From NCBI RefSeq assembly GCF_016901135.1, contig NZ_JAFEVL010000018.1:1-64000 (forward strand): a DNA stretch of 64,000 bases, given 5' to 3'. Source of the stretch: Martinezella lusitana. Its GTDB lineage: Bacteria > Pseudomonadota > Alphaproteobacteria > Rhizobiales > Rhizobiaceae. The notes below the pieces were generated by a model. The model was not told where the DNA came from. It searched no databases and saw only the letters and a list, made by a program, of their open reading frames with translations. Each line of letters begins with the position of its first letter. Position 1 is the stretch's first letter. Made by a program: the position numbers and the translations under genes. Shown one piece after another: positions 53,267 to 61,193 of the stretch.

Positions 53267-54301
53267 TCAGGCCGACTGCCGCATGACAAGCGTCCCGCTC
53301 AGACGGACCATAGGTGCGACCGCCTGAGCCGGCGCATCCGTATCGCCGAGAAGTGCCAGCAGCGAATCGACACTGTTTGCCGTCATGGCGGCGAAATCCT
53401 GTGCCATTGTCGTCAGCGGCGGGCAGGTATAGCGGCTCAGCGGATGATCGTCGTGCGCGGCTATCCGCAGATCATCGCCCTTCTTGCGTCCGACTTTCAA
53501 CCCATGCGCGAAAGCGGCGGCCATGACGCCGAAGGCGAGACGATCGTTGGCGCAGAGAATAGTTCGGCGCGGCAGGGTGTTCGCGTTCAGCATGTCGCCC
53601 ATCTGCTGGTAACCGACGTGCTCGAACTCCCAGGTGTAAGAGGCTGTCGTCTTGATCACCAGCGGCTCATGGCCGGAGGCCTCCATCGTGGCGATGTAGC
53701 TCGCCAGCCTCTCCGGCGAGTTGTGATTGACATGCGGAATATCAAGATAGGCCGGCGCTTCGCCGGACCGGCAGAGATATTCGACGATCGTCGCGATGCT
53801 CTGCCTATTGTCGTTGCCGATGAAAGGCGTATTCCCCTCGATATAGGTGTCGAAATAGACGATCGGCACATTTTGCGCCAGCCTCTCGAACGCCCGCGGA
53901 TCGGACGTCTGTCCCAGCGGCGCGGCCACGGCACCCGCGACCTTCAAGGAGAGCATCGTGTTGACGGCTTCCCTCTCCAGTTCCGGCAGACCATGCGAGG
54001 AAAACACGATCGGCCAATAGCCTTCGACGCGCAGCCTCAATTCGAGACGATTGACCATCTCCGCATAGAAGGGATCGGTCAACGCTGGAACGAGAATGCC
54101 GATATTGCGGGTTCTCTTCCGGTTGAGATTTCGTGCATAGATGTTCGGCTGATAGTTGGACGAACGGAGAGCAGCTTCGATCAGAGCCCGCGTTACCGGC
54201 TTCACACTGGTCGGATCGTCGAAATATTTGGAAAGCGTGGGACGGGAGACGCCGCAGGACTTTGCGAAATCCTCCATTGTCTTATGCGTCATTTTTTCCA
54301 T
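53267..54301 (-). CDS. LacI-family transcriptional regulator
   Basis: A 344-residue LacI protein: helix-turn-helix TMEDFAKSCGVSRPTLSKYF, hinge YARNLNRKRTRNIGILVPAL and a two-lobe sugar-binding domain (DPFYAEMVNRLELRL, IVYFDTYIEGNTPFIGNDN). It is divergent from the PfkB kinase gene and convergent with the esterase gene, so it could control either sugar module. A GTAAA/TTTAC repeat around a TTCCGGAA palindrome (54393-54413) in the gap is a candidate operator. Confidence 0.92.
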   Translation of the reverse strand: MEKMTHKTMEDFAKSCGVSRPTLSKYFDDPTSVKPVTRALIEAALRSSNYQPNIYARNLNRKRTRNIGILVPALTDPFYAEMVNRLELRLRVEGYWPIVFSSHGLPELEREAVNTMLSLKVAGAVAAPLGQTSDPRAFERLAQNVPIVYFDTYIEGNTPFIGNDNRQSIATIVEYLCRSGEAPAYLDIPHVNHNSPERLASYIATMEASGHEPLVIKTTASYTWEFEHVGYQQMGDMLNANTLPRRTILCANDRLAFGVMAAAFAHGLKVGRKKGDDLRIAAHDDHPLSRYTCPPLTTMAQDFAAMTANSVDSLLALLGDTDAPAQAVAPMVRLSGTLVMRQSA

Positions 54302-54392
54302 CGAATGCCGACCATCCTGCCCGAGCCGGGCCGCTCGCTTTTCCCGTTATGCGTCCACCCGAAAGCAAGCGCAATCGACGACACAAGTTCCG

Positions 54393-54413
54393 GTAAAGTT
54401 TTCCGGAATTTAC
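54393..54413. promoter_or_regulatory. Possible LacI operator
   Basis: GTAAA at 54393-54397 and TTTAC at 54409-54413 flank the 8-bp palindrome TTCCGGAA (54401-54408). It lies between the divergent LacI and PfkB genes. Symmetry is imperfect. Confidence 0.35.
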
Positions 54414-54448
54414 GTCATGCAAAAACATTACGTGCGCAAATTTATTAA

Positions 54449-54477
54449 TTGACGCATAAAAGTTCAAGTCTTAGAAA
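54449..54477 (+). promoter_or_regulatory. Putative sigma-70 promoter of the PfkB gene
   Basis: TTGACG, 17-base spacer, TAGAAA, ending 64 bases before the chosen ATG. It is the best -35/-10 pair in an AT-rich gap; unproven. Confidence 0.4.
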
Positions 54478-54541
54478 CATGGCTGGTTCAAAGCCTTCGC
54501 GCCGCCAAAATTGAAACCACCTGGAAGTGAGTTCAGCCTGC

Positions 54542-55495
54542 ATGAAAAAGCTCGTCAGCGCCGGAGAGATCGTCGTCGAAATCATGGCGGATCGGGTCGA
54601 TCAAAGCCTTGCCGAGCCCGGGCTGCTGCACGGCCCCTTTCCTTCCGGTGCGCCGGCGATCTTTATCGCCCAGGCTGCACGCCTTGGCCAGCCGGCTGGC
54701 CTGATCAGCGCGGTGGGCGATGATGATTTCGGCCATCTCAATATCGATCGATTGCGGGATTGGGGCGCGGATGTCTCCGCCATTGCCATCCACAAGGGAC
54801 AGGCGACCGGTACGGCCTTCGTTTCCTATCGGGCCGACGGTAGCCGCCACTTCGTCTTCAACATCAAGAACAGCGCGGCCGGATCGATTGAGATCGACGA
54901 AGGGGCTGCAGCGCTTCTGGCCGGTGCCGACCATTTCCACGTCATGGGCTCCTCGCTGTTTTCCGAGAGGGCGACGTCCGTCATTCTCGCGGGTATCGAG
55001 ATGGTCAAGCGCAAGGGCGGCACGGTTTCCTTCGATCCAAACATCCGCAAGGAGATGATCGAGCTGCCCGGGATGCGCGAGGCGCTGACCAAGGTTCTCA
55101 TGTTGACCGATATTTTCCTGCCGAGCGGCGAGGAACTGTTCATCTTCACCGATGCGGCCGACGAGGCTTCGGCGATAACCGAGATGCTGGCGCGCGGCAT
55201 TTCGGCGGTGATCGTCAAAAAAGGCTCTGCTGGCGCCGTCTATTACGACCGGCATCGCCAGGTGGCGGCCCAGGGCTTTCCTGTCACAGAGATTGATCCA
55301 ACTGGCGCAGGTGATTGTTTTGGCGCGGGATTCGTCTCGCTCTGGCTCCGTGGCGCTCATCCCGAAGACGCTTTACGCATAGCCTGCGCGTGTGGGGCGC
55401 TGGCCGTCACGCGCAAGGGACCGATGGAAGGAATCGCAACACTCGCCGAGGTGCAGGCATTCCTTGACGACGCAATCGGGAGGCCTTCATCATGA
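54542..55495 (+). CDS. PfkB-family ketohexose kinase
   Basis: A 317-residue kinase starting at 54542 (MKKLVSAGEIVVEIMADRVD); a GTG at 54527 is an alternative and neither has a perfect ribosome site. It has the PfkB N-terminal pattern GAPAIFIAQAARLGQPAGLISAVG, a central SFDPNIRKEMI and the C-terminal catalytic motif DPTGAGDCFGAGFVS with Asp as base. It is coupled by ATGA to the GatZ/KbaZ gene. In Agrobacterium a PfkB kinase next to such a gene phosphorylates D-tagatose, a reasonable guess here. Confidence 0.9.
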   Translation: MKKLVSAGEIVVEIMADRVDQSLAEPGLLHGPFPSGAPAIFIAQAARLGQPAGLISAVGDDDFGHLNIDRLRDWGADVSAIAIHKGQATGTAFVSYRADGSRHFVFNIKNSAAGSIEIDEGAAALLAGADHFHVMGSSLFSERATSVILAGIEMVKRKGGTVSFDPNIRKEMIELPGMREALTKVLMLTDIFLPSGEELFIFTDAADEASAITEMLARGISAVIVKKGSAGAVYYDRHRQVAAQGFPVTEIDPTGAGDCFGAGFVSLWLRGAHPEDALRIACACGALAVTRKGPMEGIATLAEVQAFLDDAIGRPSS

Positions 55496-56787
55496 ATGCG
55501 ACGCAACGGCTGGCAAGAATGCCGCAACGCCGCGCCGAGGGGTTGCCAACCGGTATTACCTCCGTCTGCTCGGCTCACCCGCTTGTCATCGAGGCAGCGT
55601 TGACGCATGGCAAAGCCAGAAACGCCGATGTGCTCATCGAGGCGACCTGCAATCAGGTCAATCAGGATGGCGGCTACACCGGCATGACGCCTGCCGATTT
55701 CCGAACCTTCGTCGAGGCGATCGCCGCAAAGGTCGGGTTCGCTCCGGACAGGCTCATTCTGGGCGGCGATCATCTCGGTCCCAATCCATGGAAGCATCTG
55801 CGCGCCGATGAGGCGATGTCGAAGGCGAAGACGATGATCGACGCCTTTGCCGCCGCCGGCTTTACCAAACTCCATCTCGATACCAGCATGGCCTGCGCCG
55901 ACGATCCGCAGGCGCTACCCGATATGACGATCGCGGCCAGGGCCGCGCAATTGGCCGAGGTATCGGAAGCCAGGGTCCGTCAATCCGGAACGCAGGCTCC
56001 AAGCTATATCGTCGGCACGGAAGTCCCTGTTCCCGGCGGCGCGGTCGAGGCGCTAGACCATATGCATATAACCACGCCGGACGATGCACTCGCGACGGTG
56101 GAACTGCATCGCCAAGCCTTTGCGCGATTGGGTCTCGACGAGGCTTTTACGCGGGCGATCGGCGTTGTCGTCCAGCCCGGGGTTGAATTCGGCAATGCCG
56201 AGGTGATTGGCTATCAGCGCCGGCCAGCCGCCAGCCTGGCCGCCACCTTGAACGACATGCCGCAATTCGTGTTCGAGGCGCATTCGACCGACTACCAGAG
56301 CGCCGAGGCGCTTCGCGATCTTGTCAGCGATGGCTTTGCGATCCTGAAAGTCGGTCCCTGGCTGACCTTCGCCCTTCGCGAAGCCCTGTATGGCTTGAAC
56401 TCGATCGCCGAAGTGCTTGCTCCGCGCGTGACTGGCCAAACCCTGCCGGCAGCGATGGAACAGATCATGTTATCCTTCCCGGAACATTGGCAAAAATACT
56501 ATCCGGGCGATGCACGCGAACAGTTTATCCAGCGGCACTACTCTTTCAGCGACCGCATTCGCTATTGCTGGGCTATGCCCGCCGCACAGGGGGCGGTGGA
56601 CGAGCTGATGTCGGCCCTCGAAGGGCGCATCATCCCGCGCCCCTTGATAAGCCAATATCTTGGCCATCTGGAGCCCATGATTGCCGATGGATCGGTCATG
56701 CCGGAGGCGCGGGCTCTCGTGCTCGCCAGTGTCGTCCGTGTGCTCGACATCTATGCCGGTGCCATAGACAGCGCGACCCGGCAATAG
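55492..56787 (+). CDS. GatZ/KbaZ-family protein (tagatose-6-phosphate epimerase or aldolase subunit)
   Basis: A 431-residue protein of the PF08013 family, near the usual length. Motifs: GITSVCSAHPLVIEAAL, LIEATCNQVNQDGGYTGMTP, ILGGDHLGPNPW, HLDTSMACADDP, EVPVPGGA, VFEAHSTDYQS and FHER-like YSFSDRIRYCW. In enterobacteria the family is a non-catalytic partner of the tagatose-bisphosphate aldolase GatY/KbaY. No GatY-like gene is in the window; in Agrobacterium a homologue was assigned D-tagatose-6-phosphate 4-epimerase activity. That role fits the preceding kinase best. Confidence 0.88.
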   Translation: MNATQRLARMPQRRAEGLPTGITSVCSAHPLVIEAALTHGKARNADVLIEATCNQVNQDGGYTGMTPADFRTFVEAIAAKVGFAPDRLILGGDHLGPNPWKHLRADEAMSKAKTMIDAFAAAGFTKLHLDTSMACADDPQALPDMTIAARAAQLAEVSEARVRQSGTQAPSYIVGTEVPVPGGAVEALDHMHITTPDDALATVELHRQAFARLGLDEAFTRAIGVVVQPGVEFGNAEVIGYQRRPAASLAATLNDMPQFVFEAHSTDYQSAEALRDLVSDGFAILKVGPWLTFALREALYGLNSIAEVLAPRVTGQTLPAAMEQIMLSFPEHWQKYYPGDAREQFIQRHYSFSDRIRYCWAMPAAQGAVDELMSALEGRIIPRPLISQYLGHLEPMIADGSVMPEARALVLASVVRVLDIYAGAIDSATRQ

Positions 56788-56803
56788 CGTTGCGTTGAAC
56801 AGC

Positions 56804-57469
56804 TCACGCCAGCTTTCTTGAAATGCGAAGAGACCTGGACGAGGCAATCTCCAGCGCCAGATGGTCATAGTTTTCGATACTTGGATGCCGCGTTAATAGC
56901 GGTGCGCGGTGGGTCGCGCTGATCACGAGTACGGAAGCGCCGGCCGCTTCGGCGGCTTCGATGCCGGCGGGAGCATCCTCGAAAACGAGACATTCCTCAA
57001 TGGGTTGCGCCAATGTCTTTGCAGCCAGCAGAAAGCAATCAGGCGCGGGTTTGCCGTTCTGTACGTCCTCGCCGGCGATCAGCACCGGCGGCCAGGGAAG
57101 GCCGGCTGCCTCGAGGCGGACCCTGGCCAGTTCCCGTGGAGCCGAGGTAACGATCGCCCAGCGATCTCGAGGCAGGCGTTCCAGGAAATCGAGTGCACCC
57201 GTGATCGGCTCAACGCCGACCACATCGTCGATCTCAGCCTGGGTCAGAAACCTGACCTCCTCGGCCGGATCAATCCCCGACAGGCCGAGCCGGGTGATCG
57301 TTTCAATCGCCTTTCTGCCGTGAACGGTGGCCAAAAGGCTTTCTGCATCGACACCTCGCCGCTCCGCCCACGCTGTCCAGACCCGCTCGGCAACCGCAAT
57401 GGAGTTCAGGATGGTTCCATCCATATCGAACAGGAAAGCGCCGAAGGAGCGGCCGGAAAAAAGCGTCAC
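56804..57469 (-). CDS. HAD-family sugar phosphatase/phosphomutase-like
   Basis: A 221-residue HAD protein of the beta-phosphoglucomutase/sugar-phosphatase subgroup: nucleophile motif FDMDGTILNS (Asp15, Asp17), IVTSAPRELARVRL, GKPAPDCFLLAA and VFEDAPAGIEAAEAAG. It overlaps the SorC regulator gene by four bases and is therefore co-expressed with it. A role in dephosphorylating a toxic or dead-end sugar phosphate is plausible. Confidence 0.9.
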   Translation of the reverse strand: MTLFSGRSFGAFLFDMDGTILNSIAVAERVWTAWAERRGVDAESLLATVHGRKAIETITRLGLSGIDPAEEVRFLTQAEIDDVVGVEPITGALDFLERLPRDRWAIVTSAPRELARVRLEAAGLPWPPVLIAGEDVQNGKPAPDCFLLAAKTLAQPIEECLVFEDAPAGIEAAEAAGASVLVISATHRAPLLTRHPSIENYDHLALEIASSRSLRISRKLA

Positions 57470-58434
57470 GGCTGATCCTCGGTTTTCTGATTGGACGACA
57501 GGCGGTCAAGGATCGCCTGTGCGGTATTGGCGTCGGTGACCAGCGCGTTGATCATCCCGGACCGCGCCGCTCCGATAATGCCGGGTGCCTTGCCCGGAGT
57601 GGCGGCAACGGCAATGCACAGAGGCACCTTTCGCAACTGTTCGGGCGAGGCCGCGATCATCCGTTCCTCGCCGTCCCAATGCAGGATCTCGCCGGCTTCG
57701 GTGACGTAGTGGCGCAACACGTCGCCTGCGGCATGGCTCAGCGCCCTTTCTCCCGGTAGCGCCGCCGTCGCCTCGGATGGGTTCGACGCATGCGTCAAAC
57801 CGACGCCGACGATCGCCGCATCCAGCCTGTCCCAGAGCGACGTCACCTGCTGCACCGTGGGATCGGCGAGGAAGGCGTCCCTGAGTTCGGTGGACGAGAC
57901 ATAGGGAGCGTGCAGGAAATGCGGCATGCCGCCCATCTGGGCAGCCGCCTGACGCACGAATTCATTGATCTGGAAGTGTGCCGCTGCCTGCTGCATGCCG
58001 CCATTGAGGGCGACGGTGACAATTCCGGGCAATTGCGGCAGGCCGGCAAGCGTCACTTCCCGCACCGCCCTTCCCCAGCCGATGCCGAGCGTCGAGCCCG
58101 AGCGCAACCCGGCCTGCTGCATGAGCGAACCGACCGGAGCGGCAAGCGCGCTCAGGACGTTGGACGATGGCGTGTCGATCACCGCTGCCGTGCGCAATTT
58201 CAGACCATCGATCAGTGCGGCGCTCAGATCTTCCGACGGCGAGTGATCGATCACCTCGATCCTGACGATCCCGACCGAGCGAGCCCGCTGCAGTAGTCGC
58301 GAGACCGTGGCCGTCGATAGGCCAAGCTTCTTGGCGATATCCACCTGCGACATGTCGGACTGGTAATGCAGCTTGGCGACCGTATGCAGCAAAGCACGAT
58401 TTGCTGCAGCCTCCTGCGACTGAGACGAATTCAG
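57466..58434 (-). CDS. SorC/DeoR-type sugar-sensing regulator
   Basis: A regulator of 308-322 residues. It has an N-terminal helix-turn-helix (YQSDMSQVDIAKKLGLSTAT, VSRLLQRARSVG) and a SorC sugar-binding domain (GSTLGIGWGRAVREVTLAGL, VALNGGMQQAAAHFQINEFV, VGVGLTHASNP). The start is unusual: no ATG is available in frame. TTG at 58392 gives the short form; CTG at 58434 (MNSSQSQEAAANRALLHTVA as protein) has AAAGGA eight bases upstream. I list the longer form. It probably responds to a phosphorylated ketose and controls the flanking sugar genes. Confidence 0.8.
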   Translation of the reverse strand: MNSSQSQEAAANRALLHTVAKLHYQSDMSQVDIAKKLGLSTATVSRLLQRARSVGIVRIEVIDHSPSEDLSAALIDGLKLRTAAVIDTPSSNVLSALAAPVGSLMQQAGLRSGSTLGIGWGRAVREVTLAGLPQLPGIVTVALNGGMQQAAAHFQINEFVRQAAAQMGGMPHFLHAPYVSSTELRDAFLADPTVQQVTSLWDRLDAAIVGVGLTHASNPSEATAALPGERALSHAAGDVLRHYVTEAGEILHWDGEERMIAASPEQLRKVPLCIAVAATPGKAPGIIGAARSGMINALVTDANTAQAILDRLSSNQKTEDQP

Positions 58435-58621
58435 GTTGAAATTCCTTTCTGCAATGTGTTACATAGTCTCTACTTGAGGAGTTATCGCTCAAAACAGCCG
58501 ATTTCGCAACGATTATGCGGCGGCGCCTGCGCACCCTCAATATCAGAGGTTTGCCCTCTCCTGGGAGTGGAGAAGGCGTACCGGCATCATTGCCGTTTCG
58601 CACGGCCGGAGGAAGGATCAG

Positions 58622-59563
58622 ATGACGAGATTGACGACAGCAGAAATGCGCGGCTATCAGCAGATTTGCGGTAGCGATGGCGCCATGATGGTGATTGCCT
58701 GCGATCAGCGCGGCGGCATGCGCAGCCTGTTGGCCAAGGACCCGGCGGAACAGGCAGCAATCTCCGACAAGGTATTGGGCGACACCAAGGCCGATATCGC
58801 CCGTTTCCTGGCAAGCAAGGCGTCCTGCGTTCTGGTCGACCCGATTTGCGCGGTGCCCGCACTGGTCGATGATCGGATCATCCAGCGCGATACCGCGCTT
58901 CTGATCGGCCTCGATGCCTCCGGCTGGGATACGTCCCCCGAAGGCTATCGTTTGTCGAAGCTGGTTCCCGGCATTTCCGCCCGCCGCGTGCGCCAGCTGG
59001 GCGCTACCGGCGGCAAGATCATGGTCTATCTCCGCTCGGATCGCGATGAGGCGAATGTCCGCAACATCGAAATCCTGCGCCAATGCATCGAGGATTTCGC
59101 GCGCGAGGATCTGCTGCTCGTCGTCGAGTTTCTCACTTACAAGTTCGAAAATGAGGACGAAGCCGACTACAAGGCCAAGCTGCCCTCGCTGATCGTCGGC
59201 GGCAGCAGGATCTGCCTGGATTGCGGCGCGAAGGTCTTGAAGATCCCCTATCCGGGCTCGACGGAAGCCTGCGCCGAGGTCACGCGCCTTGCGGGCGATG
59301 TCCCTTGGGCTGTCCTGTCGGCGGGCGTCGATCACGCAACTTTCCTCTCGCAGGTCGAGGATGCCATGCGCAACGGCGCCTCCGGCGTCATCGCCGGCCG
59401 CTCGCTGTGGAAGGACTGCATTTCCCTGGATCGCACGGTGACGAAGGATCGGCTTGAAACGGTCGCTGTGCCCAGGCTCCGGGAGATTCAGGCGGTCATT
59501 GCCGCACATTTCAAAGGTGCGGGCTCGCAGAGAGCCAATCAGGGGCAGCGCGCCAATGCCTGA
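58622..59563 (+). CDS. Class I tagatose-bisphosphate-type aldolase (LacD/YihT-like)
   Basis: A 313-residue TIM barrel: MMVIACDQRGGMRSLLAKDP at the N-terminus, LVDPICAVPAL, LLLVVEFLTYKFENED and the Schiff-base Lys in KVLKIPYPGSTE, followed by PWAVLSAGVDHATF. The family cleaves tagatose 1,6-bisphosphate, and related members cleave sulfofructose phosphate. GGAGGA lies just before the ATG. It overlaps the ROK-kinase gene by eight bases. With no sulfoquinovose-type genes nearby, a plain ketohexose bisphosphate is favoured. Confidence 0.88.
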   Translation: MTRLTTAEMRGYQQICGSDGAMMVIACDQRGGMRSLLAKDPAEQAAISDKVLGDTKADIARFLASKASCVLVDPICAVPALVDDRIIQRDTALLIGLDASGWDTSPEGYRLSKLVPGISARRVRQLGATGGKIMVYLRSDRDEANVRNIEILRQCIEDFAREDLLLVVEFLTYKFENEDEADYKAKLPSLIVGGSRICLDCGAKVLKIPYPGSTEACAEVTRLAGDVPWAVLSAGVDHATFLSQVEDAMRNGASGVIAGRSLWKDCISLDRTVTKDRLETVAVPRLREIQAVIAAHFKGAGSQRANQGQRANA

Positions 59564-60968
59564 GATCGCCATCGGCGTGGACATTGGCGGCACGAATATT
59601 CGCGCCGCTCTCGTCTCCGATCGCGGCGAGATCCTCACGAAACTGTCGGAACGGACACCGACCGATCCTCTTCAAGTCCTCGAGCGCGTGATTGCCATGT
59701 CGCGCCAGCTCGACCGACCGGACGTTGCTGGCATCGGTGTCGGCATTCCCGGCCGCGTCGATGTCGCCAACCGCGAGATCCTGTCGGGCGGCATCCTCAA
59801 TCTTGCCGGTCTCGACTTTGCGGAGCGGATCGAGGCGGCTATCGGGAAGAGAGTGGTCGTTGAGAATGATTGCAGCATGGCGCTGATCGCCGAGATGCGC
59901 ATTGGCGGCGCGAAGGGCTATAAAAACGTCGCCATGCTGACGATCGGAACGGGCATTGGCGGCGCTGTCGCCCATGCCGGCAGCATATATCACGGCCATA
60001 GGGCGGCCGGGCAGCTTGGCCATATCTGCGTCTCGCAGGATGGTCCGCCTTGCCCGTGCGGCAGGCGCGGTTGTGTGGAGACGTTCAGTTCCGGAACCGC
60101 GCTACGCCGTCACATAGCCGAAGCCGGCCTGTCGGCCGCCACCGTCGGCGAGGTTTTCGATTTGGCTGCTGCAGGAAACGACGATGCCAAGCGTGTCTTG
60201 CGCCAGTGGGCTGCACCGTTGCGCGCGGCCCTCGACAATATTGCAGCGACGATGGATCCGGAAGTCATCCTGCTCGGTGGCGGTCTCGGCTGCGACGCGG
60301 CGCGTGCGCTTGCCGATCTTCCGGCGGTCGCTCCATGGTTCTGCCCGGCCATATTGCCGGCCAAGCTCGCCGATGACGCAGGCGTCATCGGTGCCGGCCT
60401 GTCGATCTTCGGCAGTGCCGGCGGGACGGCCGAAAAGCATGTCGTGCTGGTCAATGGCGTGCCGGCCTCGGGAAAGAGCCTGCTCGCCAAGGCACTGTCG
60501 GAGCGCACCGGCTGGCCGATTCTCTCCCTCGACGGCATCAAGAATCCGTTTCTGCAGCATATCGGCCCCGTCGACCGCGACTTCAACCGGACCTTGGGAA
60601 AAGCGAGCTACCAGGCGATCTGGTCCTTCATTGCCGGTGCGCCGGCCGGTTCGACATTTATCGTCGATGCCTGGTTTGGCTTTCAGCCGAAAGCACAGCT
60701 CGAGACCTATATAGAGGATGCAAAGATCGCGCGGGTAGCCGAACTCTGGTGCAAGGTTCCCGGGATCGTTGCCGGCGAGCGCTATGCCAGCCGCCTGAAA
60801 GATCGATTGCCGGGCCATCCGGGCGCCGAATATGTGCAGGAATTGGTTGCGCTTGCCGATCGTGCCGAGCCCATGGGTTGCGGCGCCGTGATGACGATCG
60901 ACCAGACGAAAGAGCTGGATATGGATGCTGTCGTGGCGTGGGTTTCGCAGGTGTTCGGCAACAGGTAA
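59556..60968 (+). CDS. ROK sugar kinase fused to a P-loop kinase domain
   Basis: A 470-residue two-domain protein, start at 59556 with AGGGG upstream. Residues 1-290 are a complete ROK kinase: DIGGTN (9-14), catalytic Asp105 (VENDCS), GTGIGGAV, His156 and zinc Cys166/168/173 (CPCGRRGC). Residues 296-470 are a P-loop domain with Walker A GVPASGKS (301-308), resembling small-molecule kinases such as chloramphenicol-phosphotransferase or gluconokinase types, with a likely lid Arg/Lys region (GERYASRLKDR). Two phosphorylations of one sugar could be done by one polypeptide. I see no stop or frameshift between domains. Confidence 0.85.
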   Translation: MPEIAIGVDIGGTNIRAALVSDRGEILTKLSERTPTDPLQVLERVIAMSRQLDRPDVAGIGVGIPGRVDVANREILSGGILNLAGLDFAERIEAAIGKRVVVENDCSMALIAEMRIGGAKGYKNVAMLTIGTGIGGAVAHAGSIYHGHRAAGQLGHICVSQDGPPCPCGRRGCVETFSSGTALRRHIAEAGLSAATVGEVFDLAAAGNDDAKRVLRQWAAPLRAALDNIAATMDPEVILLGGGLGCDAARALADLPAVAPWFCPAILPAKLADDAGVIGAGLSIFGSAGGTAEKHVVLVNGVPASGKSLLAKALSERTGWPILSLDGIKNPFLQHIGPVDRDFNRTLGKASYQAIWSFIAGAPAGSTFIVDAWFGFQPKAQLETYIEDAKIARVAELWCKVPGIVAGERYASRLKDRLPGHPGAEYVQELVALADRAEPMGCGAVMTIDQTKELDMDAVVAWVSQVFGNR

Positions 60969-61015
60969 TGCGGCCGCCGTCCAGAGGGCCGGCACAGGGT
61001 TGGAACAATGTCTGA

Positions 61016-61043
61016 CTGCCGTGCGACGCAATGTCCACGGCAG
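61016..61043. terminator. Weak stem-loop after the ROK fusion gene
   Basis: CTGCCGTG and CACGGCAG are separated by 12 bases, 48 bases after the stop. No T-run follows, so termination is uncertain; the next gene has its own promoter-like sequence. Confidence 0.3.
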
Positions 61044-61121
61044 ACCGTAACGTTGCGGATAGCTTTAAATTGCTTAAATATATCAATCAGATGAACGAAA
61101 TTCCTTGCAGAAAAAAATTAC

Positions 61122-61150
61122 TTGACGTGCCGCAGTAAGCCACTGATTAT
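61122..61150 (+). promoter_or_regulatory. Putative promoter of the Rbs-type importer
   Basis: TTGACG, 17-base spacer, GATTAT, preceded by an A-tract (61111-61117). GAAATTCCTT at 61097-61106 also occurs at 58438-58447 in the SorC promoter region and may be a regulator half-site. Confidence 0.4.
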
Positions 61151-61193
61151 CGCTTTGCCGGACGGGGAGGTTCGGCTTCAAGAGGAGGAAGTT

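Noticed and set aside
57962..59638. Long minus-strand frame spanning the SorC start and the LacD-type aldolase
   Set aside because: It is antisense to the aldolase, and its last part only mirrors the regulator in another frame.
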